Position numbers and translations under genes: made by a program
Shown here: piece by piece, positions 19,443 through 29,534 of the stretch
Layout of the letters: each line of letters starts with the position of its first letter
Numbering within the stretch: the stretch's first letter is position 1
Assembly (NCBI GenBank): GCA_015064955.1
Contig: SVRD01000009.1
Coordinates: forward strand, 20,104-84,103
Direction of reading: 5' to 3'
Origin: Oscillospiraceae bacterium
GTDB taxonomy: Bacteria > Bacillota > Clostridia > Oscillospirales > CAG-382
Length of the DNA stretch: 64,000 nt
Notes under the pieces: model-generated
What the model was told of the DNA's origin: nothing
Database searches by the model: none
The model's input: the letters and a program-made list of their open reading frames with translations, nothing else

Positions 19443-20243
19443 TTATAATAAACCGAGAAGTCTCTTTGCGTTTTTGGAAAGAATCTTCTCTGTCGATTCG
19501 TCGCCGAGGTTCAATGCTTCGATAAACGAAAGCACCTCCGACGGCTTTGCCCAGGGAGCGTCCGAGCCGAACAGGATCTTTTCGTGATCGTGGCGTGTGA
19601 AGATTTTCTTGCCTTGTTCCTTTGTGATCCCAACCCGTTCACAGCAAAAAGCGGTGTCGAAATAAAGATTCTTGCCGCAGAGCTTTTCGGCAACCTCGTC
19701 CCAATGCGCCACCCCGCCGAGATGCGCGGCAATGAGCGTCAGCTTCGGGAAATTACCGAGAACATCGAGTATCATATCGGGGCTTGCGTGCACGTGATCG
19801 GGCGAAACGGGGTCGTAGCCGGTATGAATGACCAACGGCATTCCAAGCTCGCTTACCGCTTCGAGCAGAGAAAACATTCTTCTGTCGTTGAAGTCGATAC
19901 CGACGTAATCGGGGTGATGCTTTACGCCGAGTATGCCCTTGCTTTTCAGCTCGCTTAACCTTTCGGGAATGTTCTCGTTGAGCGGGTGCACCGAGCAAAA
20001 CGGAATAAGCTTGCCGTGCTTTTGAGTATCGACGGCAAATGCGTTTACGTTGTCTACCTGACGTTCGTTTGTGACGGTGTTCAAAACTACCGCCTTGTCG
20101 ATGCCCTCCACGGTTAAAAGTCCGATGAGTCCGTTCGCCGTTCCGTCGAACATAACCGGCATACCCGCGGTTTTCTGAAGCGCGCCGATAGCCTTCGGTG
20201 CGAGTGAGTCGGGGAATATATGTGTGTGAAAATCAATTATCAT
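19443..20243 (-). CDS. Amidohydrolase-family metal-dependent hydrolase
   Basis: MIIDFHTHIFPDSLAPKA; PLVIHTGYDP; AAHLGGVAHWDEV; ILFGSDAPWAKP. Confidence 0.9.
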   Translation of the reverse strand: MIIDFHTHIFPDSLAPKAIGALQKTAGMPVMFDGTANGLIGLLTVEGIDKAVVLNTVTNERQVDNVNAFAVDTQKHGKLIPFCSVHPLNENIPERLSELKSKGILGVKHHPDYVGIDFNDRRMFSLLEAVSELGMPLVIHTGYDPVSPDHVHASPDMILDVLGNFPKLTLIAAHLGGVAHWDEVAEKLCGKNLYFDTAFCCERVGITKEQGKKIFTRHDHEKILFGSDAPWAKPSEVLSFIEALNLGDESTEKILSKNAKRLLGLL

Positions 20244-20348
20244 TTTTGACCTCCGACGTAGGATTTGAAATCAAAGCAAATATAGTTTTAACACCGAAAT
20301 GTGAATTAATCAAGAGGAAAACGTGATTATGTGCAACTGATTTTCAAT

Positions 20349-20380
20349 AAAAAACGGCGCACCGTTTTTGCGGTGCGCCG
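20349..20380 (-). terminator. Terminator of hppA
   Basis: CGGCGCACCG-caaaaa-CGGTGCGCCG-TTTTTT on the minus strand. Confidence 0.92.
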
Positions 20381-20392
20381 AATTGTTACGGA

Positions 20393-22657
20393 TTAAAGAC
20401 CGAGCAGATTGAGAAGGTTGTTTTCTGCGAATGCTGCAACGGTAACGAGAGAGATGGTGCTCATGATCTTGATAAGAATATCGAGGGACGGACCAACGGT
20501 ATCCTTCAAGGGGTCACCAACAGTGTCGCCGACAACTGCTGCGTCGTGAGCGTCGCCACCCTTTGCTTCGCCCTTAACGCCGCCGACTTCGATGTATTTC
20601 TTACCGTTGTCCCAAGCGCCGCCTGCGTTACCGCAGAAGAGAGCGAGCATGATAGCGGAGATGGTTGCGCCTACGAGAACGCCGCCAACGAATTCCGCAC
20701 CGAAGATGAAGCCGCAAACAACGGGGAATGCGATACAGAAGATAGCGGGAACACGCATTTCCTTGAGCGCGCCCTGAGAGGAAATTTCGATACAGGTCTT
20801 GTAGTCGGGGAGAACTTCGCCTTCGAGAAGACCCTTGATTTCCTTGAACTGACGGCGAACTTCTTCAACCATCTTTCTTGCAGCCTTAGCAACTGCGTTG
20901 ATAAGCATACCGGAGAACATGAAGGGAAGTGCCGCACCAACGATAGCGCCGACAAGAACTGCGGGCTCGATAACGTTGAGAGCGATCTTATCCAATGCGC
21001 CTTCGGTGTAGTTTGCAAGCTCAGGAGCGGGAGTGTATGCGAAGATGTAAGAGGTCATCATCGAAAGGGTTGCGAGAGCGGCAGAACCGATTGCAAAGCC
21101 CTTACCGATAGCTGCGGTGGTGTTACCGACTGCGTCGAGCTCGTCGGTGATTTCACGAACCTCGGGCTCGAGGTAGGACATTTCTGCGATACCGCCTGCG
21201 TTGTCCGAAATAGGACCGTAAGCGTCAACAGAAACGGTAGTAGCAACGAAGGAAAGCATACCGATAGCGGCAGCTGCAACGCCGTACATACCGGAAAGGA
21301 GATAAGAACCGTAGATCGCAACACCGAGAACTACGCAGGGAAGCATACAGGAGATCATGCCGAGCGAGAGACCCTGAGTAATGGTGAGTGCGGAGCCTTC
21401 AACAGAAGCGCTTGCGAGATCCTTGGTGGGCTTGTAGTCGTAAGAAGTATAGTATTCTGCGATCTTACCGATTACGATACCTGCGATGATACCGATAGCG
21501 GCAGCAACCCAGGGAGAGATCCAACCGATGTGGAATTCAACCGATTCAAAGATGGAAAGAGTGTTGCCGAGGTCGTCGGTAACGTTCTTGCCGCCAAACT
21601 GCGAGAAGGAGAAGTATGCGATAACAGCGCCGAATAACATAGTGAGTATTGCGGAAATGTAGGTAGCGCCGTTGAGTTCCTTGTGGGGATTGTCGGAAAG
21701 CTTCTTACGTACGAAGAGAGAAGCAATACCGATAACGCAGGAGATAAGACCTGCTGCAGCGAATGCGAGAGGGAAGTAGATCATAGCTTCGAGCAGATCG
21801 GTGCCGCCGAAAACGTGCTTTGCAAAGAGCTCGATAGCGAGGATAGTACCGGAAAGGAGTGCGCCGACGTAGCTTTCGAGAAGGTCGGAGCCGAGACCTG
21901 CAACGTCGCCAACGTTGTCACCAACGTTGTCAGCGATGGTAGCGGGGTTTCTGGGGTCGTCTTCGGGAATGTGAGCTTCGGTCTTACCAACAAGGTCAGC
22001 ACCCATGTCAGCAGCCTTGGTGTAGATACCGCCGCCGATACGTGCGAAGATAGCGATAACCGAGCAGCCGAGAGCGTAGCCCGAAAGGGTCATGGTGAAG
22101 CCTGCACCGAAGTTGAGGTTTTCGTTGATCATACCGAGAATGCTCTTGCAGGAGGAAGCCTGTTCGTGAATGAATTCAGCTTCGATCTGACCGAGTCCGC
22201 GGCCGAATACGAGAAATACGATAAAAATACCGAGCAAAGCACAGCCCGAAACGCAGAGACCCATAACAGAGCCGCCCTTGAAAGCAACCTTGAGGGTGTC
22301 GGAAAGCGATTTCGAGGTACGTGCGGTGTTGGTAACACGAACGTTTGCGAAAGTAGCAATCTTCATGCCGACCCAGCCTGCCGATCCGCTCATAACAGCG
22401 CCGATAACGAACGCGACTGCAGCAGACCAAGAGATAACGAGAGCGAGCAAAATTGCAACTACCACTGCAACGATAGCAACGATTTTGTACTCATAAGTGA
22501 TGAATGCGTTTGCACCTACGCGGATTGCAGAAGCGATTTCCTGCATTCTTTCGGTACCTTCTTCGAGTTTCTTGACCGAGAAATAGTTGAACGCTGCGTA
22601 TGCAAGACCGCCGAGCGCTGCAACGATTACGAGGCCAAGGACGAGAGTAATGTCCAT
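20393..22657 (-). CDS. hppA: Membrane-bound ion-translocating pyrophosphatase (K+-dependent type)
   Basis: GGGIYTKAADMGADLVGKTEAHIPEDDPRNPATIADNVGDNVGDVAG; GNTTAAIGKGFAIGSAAL; DTVGDPLKDTVGPSL. Confidence 0.96.
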   Translation of the reverse strand: MDITLVLGLVIVAALGGLAYAAFNYFSVKKLEEGTERMQEIASAIRVGANAFITYEYKIVAIVAVVVAILLALVISWSAAVAFVIGAVMSGSAGWVGMKIATFANVRVTNTARTSKSLSDTLKVAFKGGSVMGLCVSGCALLGIFIVFLVFGRGLGQIEAEFIHEQASSCKSILGMINENLNFGAGFTMTLSGYALGCSVIAIFARIGGGIYTKAADMGADLVGKTEAHIPEDDPRNPATIADNVGDNVGDVAGLGSDLLESYVGALLSGTILAIELFAKHVFGGTDLLEAMIYFPLAFAAAGLISCVIGIASLFVRKKLSDNPHKELNGATYISAILTMLFGAVIAYFSFSQFGGKNVTDDLGNTLSIFESVEFHIGWISPWVAAAIGIIAGIVIGKIAEYYTSYDYKPTKDLASASVEGSALTITQGLSLGMISCMLPCVVLGVAIYGSYLLSGMYGVAAAAIGMLSFVATTVSVDAYGPISDNAGGIAEMSYLEPEVREITDELDAVGNTTAAIGKGFAIGSAALATLSMMTSYIFAYTPAPELANYTEGALDKIALNVIEPAVLVGAIVGAALPFMFSGMLINAVAKAARKMVEEVRRQFKEIKGLLEGEVLPDYKTCIEISSQGALKEMRVPAIFCIAFPVVCGFIFGAEFVGGVLVGATISAIMLALFCGNAGGAWDNGKKYIEVGGVKGEAKGGDAHDAAVVGDTVGDPLKDTVGPSLDILIKIMSTISLVTVAAFAENNLLNLLGL

Positions 22658-22750
22658 AATCTTGTCCCTTTCTTAAATTCTTCGGCATGATGCCGTTTTT
22701 GATTATGATTGCGTTGTTTCGGCACAAAACCCAAACTTCGCACGCTACAT

Positions 22751-22779
22751 ATTATATTAATAGCATTCAACACTGTCAA
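22751..22779 (-). promoter_or_regulatory. Sigma-A promoter of hppA
   Basis: TTGACA / 17-nt / TATAAT on the minus strand. Confidence 0.75.
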
Positions 22780-23053
22780 GCAAGATTTTACAAAAAATTC
22801 TTTTTTGTGGGCTTGAACAAACAAAGCGATTTTGAATGAGGTATTTTTGTGCGAAGTTAAGAAACGGCAAAGATATTTCGCTGATGTTAAAGATACGGCA
22901 AAGAATCAGAAAAGAAACGTCAAAGAAACAAAAACGATTTTTTGCTTCGTTTTCGTTTCGTGTAAATAAAATTGCTTTGCGTGATTGACTTTTTTAGCGC
23001 CGTGTGGTAAAACGGATATAACAACATAACAAGTATATAATAAGGAGAACGTT

Positions 23054-24856
23054 ATGACTATACTTCCGCAACCCAAAAAATTAAAAAAGACAGGCGGAGT
23101 CGTTGCGACAGCCGGACTCAATATCGTGCTTACCATGAAGTGCGACAGCCGTATTTTCAAGGCGGCTCAGAAGCTCGCTAACGAGATCTACGAGGAAACC
23201 GGAATCGATCCTGTTATCACCAAGGTTTTAGGCACCCCCGCAGTTGATGGTAATATCGTTATCGACTGCCTCGGCAAGAAAAACGGCGAGGGCTACAAGC
23301 TTTCCGCACGTGAAAACGGTATTCTTATCACCGGCGACACTCTTGCAGGCTGTTTCTACGGTATCCAGACTCTCCGTCAGATGCTTGAAAGCTGCGGCGA
23401 GGATATCGAATGCTGCGAGATCGAGGACAAGCCCGATATGTCTTACCGCGGATTTTATCACGATGCATCTCGCGGAAGAGTGCCCAATCTCGACGGCGTT
23501 TTCAAGATGATCGACTTCCTTGCTTATTATAAGCACAATTCCTATCAGCTTTATATCGAGCACACCTTTGCGTTTGATGAATACAAGGGAATTTATAAGG
23601 CTTTCGGCTATATGACCGCCGAGGAAATTATGCAGATCGACGACTACTGCTATGAAAACTTTGTCGATTTCGTTCCCTCGCTTTCCTCCTTCGGCCACCT
23701 TTTCCGTTTGCTCGAAAGCAACAAATACAAGCATCTTTGCGAGCTTGACGGCTTTGAAGCAACAAAGAACCCCTGGCACAATTTTATGCTTCACCACACC
23801 ATCAACGCAAGCGACGAAAGAAGCTTCGATTTGGTAAAATCGCTTATCAACCAGTACGTTCCCCTTTTCCGCAGTAAGTATTTCAATATCTGTTGCGACG
23901 AAACCTTCGATATCTGCAACGGCAAGAACGCAGGCAAGGACAAGGGCGAGCTTTATCTCGATTTCACTCTCAAGATCATCGATCACCTCAAATCTCTCGG
24001 CAAGACCGTTATGATGTGGGGCGACGTTGTTCTCAATCACCCCGAAACCATGTCCCGCTTCCCCGACGATATGGTAATGCTCAACTGGACTTATGATGCC
24101 AACCCCGTTCTCGAAAACGTGGAAAAGTTTGCCGAACAGCGATTCGGTCAGATCGTTTGTCCCGGTACAAGCTGCTGGAATCAGTTCTGCGAATGTGTCG
24201 GCTATGCCGAGCAGAATATCTCGAAGATGGTTCAAAAGGGCGGCGAATGCAAGGTTATGGGTATGCTCAATACCTCGTGGGGCGACTACGGCGCAGTCTG
24301 CCCGATGTCCTGCACTCTTTACGGCGTAGTGCTCGGCGGCGCGCTTGCTTGGAACAGAAAGACCAAGGTTATGTGCGAAAAGTTTGACAAGGCTGTTTCC
24401 GAGCTCGTTTACGGCGATGCTTCGGGTGAGACCGTCAAGCTTATCCGTAAGTTCGACGAATATGAACGTACTCTTTGCTGGAGTCAGTACGTAAACGCCA
24501 TGTTCGATAACCGTTTTGCAACCTGGGGTGATACCACTATGCCCACCGATGCAACTCCCTTTATCGAAAACGCAAAGAACTGTTATGAGCTTGCAGAAAA
24601 ATTCCGCAGACTTCCCGTACAGAGCGAGCTTACCGTTGACCTTCGCACCATGGCAGAGGGCGAAGCTATCATCAATCTCCGTATGGCAAGACTTATCGAC
24701 GGTGTTACCGAAATCGACGAGGCTAAGGTCGAAAGCTGGATCGAGCGTTATACCGAAAGCTGGCTCCGCGACGATAAATACGGCGAGCTTGATGCTGTTA
24801 TCGCTGTTATCCGCGGCAAGAAGTTCGACTATAAGTATCTCCTTACCAACGCATAA
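23054..24856 (+). CDS. Glycoside hydrolase family 20 (beta-N-acetylhexosaminidase-like)
   Basis: GCFYGIQTLRQML; MSYRGFYHDASRGRVPNLDGVFKMIDFLAYYKHNSYQLYIEHTFAF; FNICCDETFDI (D-E catalytic pair). Confidence 0.88.
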   Translation: MTILPQPKKLKKTGGVVATAGLNIVLTMKCDSRIFKAAQKLANEIYEETGIDPVITKVLGTPAVDGNIVIDCLGKKNGEGYKLSARENGILITGDTLAGCFYGIQTLRQMLESCGEDIECCEIEDKPDMSYRGFYHDASRGRVPNLDGVFKMIDFLAYYKHNSYQLYIEHTFAFDEYKGIYKAFGYMTAEEIMQIDDYCYENFVDFVPSLSSFGHLFRLLESNKYKHLCELDGFEATKNPWHNFMLHHTINASDERSFDLVKSLINQYVPLFRSKYFNICCDETFDICNGKNAGKDKGELYLDFTLKIIDHLKSLGKTVMMWGDVVLNHPETMSRFPDDMVMLNWTYDANPVLENVEKFAEQRFGQIVCPGTSCWNQFCECVGYAEQNISKMVQKGGECKVMGMLNTSWGDYGAVCPMSCTLYGVVLGGALAWNRKTKVMCEKFDKAVSELVYGDASGETVKLIRKFDEYERTLCWSQYVNAMFDNRFATWGDTTMPTDATPFIENAKNCYELAEKFRRLPVQSELTVDLRTMAEGEAIINLRMARLIDGVTEIDEAKVESWIERYTESWLRDDKYGELDAVIAVIRGKKFDYKYLLTNA

Positions 24857-24881
24857 TATAAAAAACAAGCAGTATGTTGAA

Positions 24882-24915
24882 ATAACGCCTTGCATGATGC
24901 AAGGCGTTATTTTGT
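24882..24915 (+). terminator. Terminator after the GH20 gene, 14-bp perfect stem
   Basis: ATAACGCCTTGCAT-g-ATGCAAGGCGTTAT-TTTG. Confidence 0.9.
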
Positions 24916-24946
24916 TGTTGACATCAACAATTTATTGTGTTAAAAT
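24915..24946 (+). promoter_or_regulatory. Promoter of the TraB/GumN lipoprotein gene with an overlapping inverted repeat (operator candidate)
   Basis: TTGACA 24918-24923, 17-nt, TAAAAT 24941-24946; TTGTTGA-ca-TCAACAA at 24915-24930. Confidence 0.6.
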
Positions 24947-25013
24947 ATTAACAGCAAGAAACAAGAAGGACGAATTATGCTGTTGTTTTCCGTTTGAAAA
25001 AAAGGAGGGAATC

Positions 25014-27428
25014 ATGAAAAAAATAAGATGTATGGCGTTACTGCTTGTATTGCTTATGCTTGCTGCGGCGTTTGCTGCCTGCAAAAAAGATAATATTGAG
25101 GAACAAAGCAATGCTTCCGAGTCATCTGAAATTAGCGAGGTCTCGGAGGTTTCGGAGGTATCTGAACTTCCGGAACGAATCGACGGCACCGAACTATATA
25201 AAGAAGCTCTTGAAAAGTTTGAAGATGCCGAAAACTTTGAGGTTAATGCGAGCTATGAGCGTACTGTGACCGTCGGCACGGAAACCCGAAAAGACGCCGG
25301 CACGTCCACCGGGTTCTACCTCGGTTACGGTACGAAGGATATGAAGTATTATTCTGAATACGAAACTGTTTACGGCAACAAACGTACGGTCAAGACTGAG
25401 GAAACAATGATCGACGGAACGACTTTTTTGCTTTATGACGGAAACGGTTTTTATGGTCCTGCCGAAAGCGATTATTCGGTTTTTCTGCCCGAATATGAGC
25501 TTTACGACGATATTACCGAGCTTTCGGAAAAGGATAAAAACGGCAACACTGTTGTTATACTGACAAACGCTGAGGAAACGGAAACGCATTTTGCTTATGA
25601 ATATGCTGTTTTAGAGGAAGCGGGCGCAGAGGTACATATCGACGAAGAAGGCAATATTGTTTCGATTGCTTATTCCGCGAAATATGAACAGGGCGCGGCG
25701 CATTTTGAAATCAATTATTCTTATACGATTGCTCCTATAAATTCTACGTTGCCCGAGATCGAAGCACCCGAGAATGTAAAGGATTATCTCGAGGTCGATT
25801 CCGTGCTCGCCGTTATGCTCATGGACGAAGCGTTAATGTATATGCAGGATATCGGCACTTACAGCTATAACAGCACTGCTTATATGTATGCCGCAGGTGT
25901 TACGATTCAAAGCACTATAGCCGAATACACGTCGTTTGAATACGAAGAAGACTTTGCCGCAAGTATGAATATGAGCAAGCAAAGCGTGTGGATAGATTTT
26001 GATAGAAATAAGCAACGCGAAGAAACGGTCGAAAACCAAACTACCGTTATCGACGGTGTTGAAATATCGGAAATAAACGGCAACAAAAACGAGCGCGAGC
26101 TTACCGAAGAAGAAATTGAAAGCTTCCGTAAGGGACATCTTGATACGGTTATGTACGGTGTGCCCGATATTTCCGATATAAAGGATATCGAATATTCCTC
26201 GATCGACGGATACGTTACAGTAACCGTACAATGCAGAAACGCTCACGGCGAGGAACTATACGAAAGTATGAGCGGGATTTTGAACGAGTTCGATTATATT
26301 GAAGACGCTTCGGACGATTTCGATTGCGAAAAAATCGAATTTGTTATAACGATCGATATGGACACAACCTACCCTGTTGCCATCAACGTCGATTACGAGG
26401 GAATATTTGAAATAGACGGCTACGAATACGAAATGGGCCTCGAACGCAATATGTCGATCAACCCTGCAAACCCTGACAGCTATTTCGATATAACCGAAAA
26501 GCATCATCCGGCATTCGATAAAGAACCCGATGAAGAGGATGAGGCTACGCCGCTGTTTTATAAGGTTACCGATGCAAACGGGAACGTTATGTGGCTTTTG
26601 GGCACTATTCATGTGGGAGATAACCGCACAGCTTATCTCCCTGAAGAGATATACGATGCGTTCGATGAAGCCGATGCCGTCGCGTTTGAAATCAATCTTT
26701 TAGCGCTTAACGAAGAATTTGAAGACCTCGACGACGATCTTTTGGACCTTTATTCCGAAGCGTATTTTTACGAAAACGGCAGCATAGAAAAAGAGATCGA
26801 TGAAACGCTGTACCGTGATGCTTCCGAGCTTGCGAGTGCGCTTGGTTTGGGTAATTACGGCGACTATATATGTACGCTTGAATATGCGAAGCCAAATATG
26901 TGGGCGGGAATGATCAATAACACCTATCTTGCGCATACACTCGGTGTATATTACAACAAAGGGGTCGATATGCGCCTGCTTACCCGTGCAAGCGAAGCCG
27001 AAAAGAAGATTTACGATATAGAGGACCGCTACCGTCAATTCCAAATGGACATAGATTTTTCCGACGATGTTCACGAACTGAATCTTTACAACGCGGTGTA
27101 TTATCCGCGTTCATACTACCGCGCCGATAATATCGAGTTGTTTGATGCATGGTGCAGAGGCGATTACAAGGAACTATCCGAGCTTGTGAACGTGCCTGCG
27201 GATTTCACGGGGATGTCTGATGAACAGATTGCCGCATACGAGGAATACGACAAAGCACTTTGTACCGAACGCGATGCTCTTATGCTTGAAAAGGCAAAGG
27301 AATATATCGCAAGCGGAGAAACAGTGTTCTTCTCGGTCGGTCTCGCGCATTTGCTCGATGAAGATACGGGACTTTTGAAGACCTTGGAGGATGCGGGCTA
27401 TACCGTTGAATTGATAGAGTACAAATAA
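25014..27428 (+). CDS. Large lipoprotein with C-terminal TraB/GumN domain
   Basis: Lipobox LLMLAAAFAACKK at the ATG 25014 preceded by AAAGGAGG; PLFYKVTDANGNVMWLLGTIHVGDNRTAYLPEEIYDAFDEADAVAFE; ETVFFSVGLAHLLDEDTGLLKTLEDAGYTVE. Confidence 0.88.
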   Translation: MKKIRCMALLLVLLMLAAAFAACKKDNIEEQSNASESSEISEVSEVSEVSELPERIDGTELYKEALEKFEDAENFEVNASYERTVTVGTETRKDAGTSTGFYLGYGTKDMKYYSEYETVYGNKRTVKTEETMIDGTTFLLYDGNGFYGPAESDYSVFLPEYELYDDITELSEKDKNGNTVVILTNAEETETHFAYEYAVLEEAGAEVHIDEEGNIVSIAYSAKYEQGAAHFEINYSYTIAPINSTLPEIEAPENVKDYLEVDSVLAVMLMDEALMYMQDIGTYSYNSTAYMYAAGVTIQSTIAEYTSFEYEEDFAASMNMSKQSVWIDFDRNKQREETVENQTTVIDGVEISEINGNKNERELTEEEIESFRKGHLDTVMYGVPDISDIKDIEYSSIDGYVTVTVQCRNAHGEELYESMSGILNEFDYIEDASDDFDCEKIEFVITIDMDTTYPVAINVDYEGIFEIDGYEYEMGLERNMSINPANPDSYFDITEKHHPAFDKEPDEEDEATPLFYKVTDANGNVMWLLGTIHVGDNRTAYLPEEIYDAFDEADAVAFEINLLALNEEFEDLDDDLLDLYSEAYFYENGSIEKEIDETLYRDASELASALGLGNYGDYICTLEYAKPNMWAGMINNTYLAHTLGVYYNKGVDMRLLTRASEAEKKIYDIEDRYRQFQMDIDFSDDVHELNLYNAVYYPRSYYRADNIELFDAWCRGDYKELSELVNVPADFTGMSDEQIAAYEEYDKALCTERDALMLEKAKEYIASGETVFFSVGLAHLLDEDTGLLKTLEDAGYTVELIEYK

Positions 27429-27442
27429 ATAATTGCAAAAAG

Positions 27443-27469
27443 CGGAAGAGATTTTTCTCTTCCGTTTTT
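27443..27469 (+). terminator. Rho-independent terminator
   Basis: CGGAAGAG-attttt-CTCTTCCG-TTTTT. Confidence 0.9.
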
Positions 27470-27537
27470 GTGTTTTCGCTTGCCTGTTTTTTGAAAAAGT
27501 GTTATAATAATAGCAACATAACAAACGGGGAAGCAAT

Positions 27538-28245
27538 ATGGGATATTATTATGATCTGCACGTGCATTCAAGCGAATGCAGCGGATGTGCGGCGTCGAGC
27601 GTCGAAACGCTTGTGAAAGCAGAAAAGGCGGAGGGTTATTCGGGCTTTGTGCTTACAAATCATTTTTTAACGGGTAACAACTGTATTCCCAAAGAGCTTT
27701 CCTGGGAGGAAAAGGTAAAGTGCTATTGGGACGCATATCTGCTCGGCAAAAAGCTGGGAGAAGAGATCGATTTTGACGTGCTTTTCGGTATTGAACACAA
27801 CTACGGAAACGCGCAGGAGATACTGATATACGGCATCGACCTTGATTTTTTGCTTGCAAATCCCGATTTTTGCTCGCTCACGGGTGAAGAGATATGCAAC
27901 CGCGTTCACGCATACGGCGGATTTGTTTCGCACGCGCACCCCTTCCGCGAGCGCGGATATATTCCAAAGGGCAATAATCATTTGGACTATTCCTTTCTTG
28001 ATGCAATAGAAATTTACAACAGCGCAAATACCGAAGCGGAGGACGAACGTGCAAAGGAGCTTTGCGGACGCTTGGGGATTGCCTACACCGCGGGAAACGA
28101 TATGCATTATGCACCGCATTTTAAGACCTTCCCGCACGCCGGCCTTGTTTTCGACCGCAGAATAAAAACAAGTGCCGAGCTTGTAAATGCACTTCGCAAC
28201 CGAGAGGGGAGACTTCAACATTCGGGCGAACGGTTTTTCAAATAA
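27538..28245 (+). CDS. PHP-domain metal-dependent phosphoesterase
   Basis: YYYDLHVHSSECSGC; FVLTNHFLTG; GFVSHAHPFRERGYI; YTAGNDMHYAPHF. Confidence 0.88.
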   Translation: MGYYYDLHVHSSECSGCAASSVETLVKAEKAEGYSGFVLTNHFLTGNNCIPKELSWEEKVKCYWDAYLLGKKLGEEIDFDVLFGIEHNYGNAQEILIYGIDLDFLLANPDFCSLTGEEICNRVHAYGGFVSHAHPFRERGYIPKGNNHLDYSFLDAIEIYNSANTEAEDERAKELCGRLGIAYTAGNDMHYAPHFKTFPHAGLVFDRRIKTSAELVNALRNREGRLQHSGERFFK

Positions 28246-28378
28246 AGGTTCAACAAAAAGCAGGTCGACGGATCTGCTTTTATTGTATAATTTATCGAAT
28301 AACGATAAAAATATATTGACAAACGGCAATATGAGTGCTATGCTGTAATTGTAATTAAGCTATTGAGAGGTTTTTGAA

Positions 28379-28861
28379 ATGAAGGTAGCGAACCGAAGAT
28401 CCGCAAATTTAACTTTGGTTGTTGCGGTCACACTTGTTGTTGCTATGGCAACTATGCTTATCGGAATGCCGTTTATGGTAGATAAGGTCGGATTTTTCTC
28501 GCAAATAAAGGAATCTTTTATAAATTCCGATGCTTCCGATATAATATCGGGCGAGATCGTTTTCTGGATCTGGGGATATGCGATTTTGCTTATCGCGCTT
28601 GCCTGCTGTATCGCGGCGGTGTTTATCGTTGTACGTGTAAAAAGACGTCTTATCTTCAGCAAGATAACCGTTTCGATCATTTTCTTTATTTCCCGCGGGT
28701 GCCTGCTTATCGCGTTGCTAAGCCTTGCTGTTGTTTTCTATTTCGGGATCTGCTTTTTGATCGCGGTAGCTTCCTGCTTCTTGGGACTTTGTATGCGTGT
28801 GATCGCAAACGTTATCGCCGAGGCGAACGATATAAAGAACGAAAACGATCTTACGGTGTGA
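28379..28861 (+). CDS. DUF2975-like four-TM membrane protein
   Basis: Four hydrophobic segments; adjacent to a small Cro/CI HTH gene as is typical for DUF2975. Confidence 0.7.
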   Translation: MKVANRRSANLTLVVAVTLVVAMATMLIGMPFMVDKVGFFSQIKESFINSDASDIISGEIVFWIWGYAILLIALACCIAAVFIVVRVKRRLIFSKITVSIIFFISRGCLLIALLSLAVVFYFGICFLIAVASCFLGLCMRVIANVIAEANDIKNENDLTV

Positions 28862-28870
28862 GGTGGCGTA

Positions 28871-29098
28871 ATGATAATCATCAACCTCGACGTAATAATG
28901 GCAAAACGCAAGATCTCTTTGAACGAGCTTTCCGAACGGGTGGGGATAACACTTGCCAACCTTTCGATTCTGAAAAACAACAAGGCAAAGGCGATTCGCT
29001 TTTCTACTCTCGAATCGCTCTGCAAGGCGCTTGATTGCAGGGTAGAGGATATTATCGAATACCGCGAGGATGGGCAAGATGACGAAAAAGAAGATTAA
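28871..29098 (+). CDS. Small HTH (Cro/CI, YozG-like) transcriptional regulator
   Basis: IINLDVIMAKRKISLNELSERVGITLANLSILKNNKAKAIRFSTLESLCKALDCRVEDIIEY. Confidence 0.93.
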   Translation: MIIINLDVIMAKRKISLNELSERVGITLANLSILKNNKAKAIRFSTLESLCKALDCRVEDIIEYREDGQDDEKED

Positions 29099-29534
29099 AC
29101 TTATTCTCAATATCGCACTTGCGGCGGTGCTGATCGCGCTTGTATGCGTTACCGCTTATTCGTATTCCGAGCTCGAACGCGAATCGGAATATCTCAGACA
29201 GCAGCCCGGATATTCGGGAGTGGACGGGCTTGCGGTGGGTCTGTCGATGTCTATGCTCTGTATCGCATTTTTTACTCTTTTGCTGTGTATTTTTGATATT
29301 TATTACTGCCTTGATTATTTTCTTCTCCGTAAAGAAAAGCATACAAAGCGCAATAAATGGCTGAACGGTATATCATTGTCACTGTCGGCGGGCTCGATTT
29401 TTTCGTTTTCGCTCTGTGGGGTCATCGGGCTCGGAATACTCGAAATACTTCCTGTGATGTGGGCGATAATCTATCCCGCATATCGACTCGTTTATCTTTT
29501 TTTGAATGCGGCGGGGGCGCAAAAGGATGAATAA
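29079..29534 (+). CDS. Hypothetical membrane protein
   Basis: Hydrophobic segments; translationally overlapping neighbours. Confidence 0.7.
   Translation: MTKKKIKLILNIALAAVLIALVCVTAYSYSELERESEYLRQQPGYSGVDGLAVGLSMSMLCIAFFTLLLCIFDIYYCLDYFLLRKEKHTKRNKWLNGISLSLSAGSIFSFSLCGVIGLGILEILPVMWAIIYPAYRLVYLFLNAAGAQKDE

Noticed and set aside
22861-22945. Degenerate direct repeats (acggcaaaga / acggcaaaga / acgtcaaaga) upstream of GH20
   Set aside because: Short, A-rich and unevenly spaced; could be chance.
24516-27428. 970-aa ORF as a single protein
   Set aside because: The first 166 codons lie antiphase within the GH20 gene and run through its terminator and a promoter. The lipobox start with SD is at 25014.
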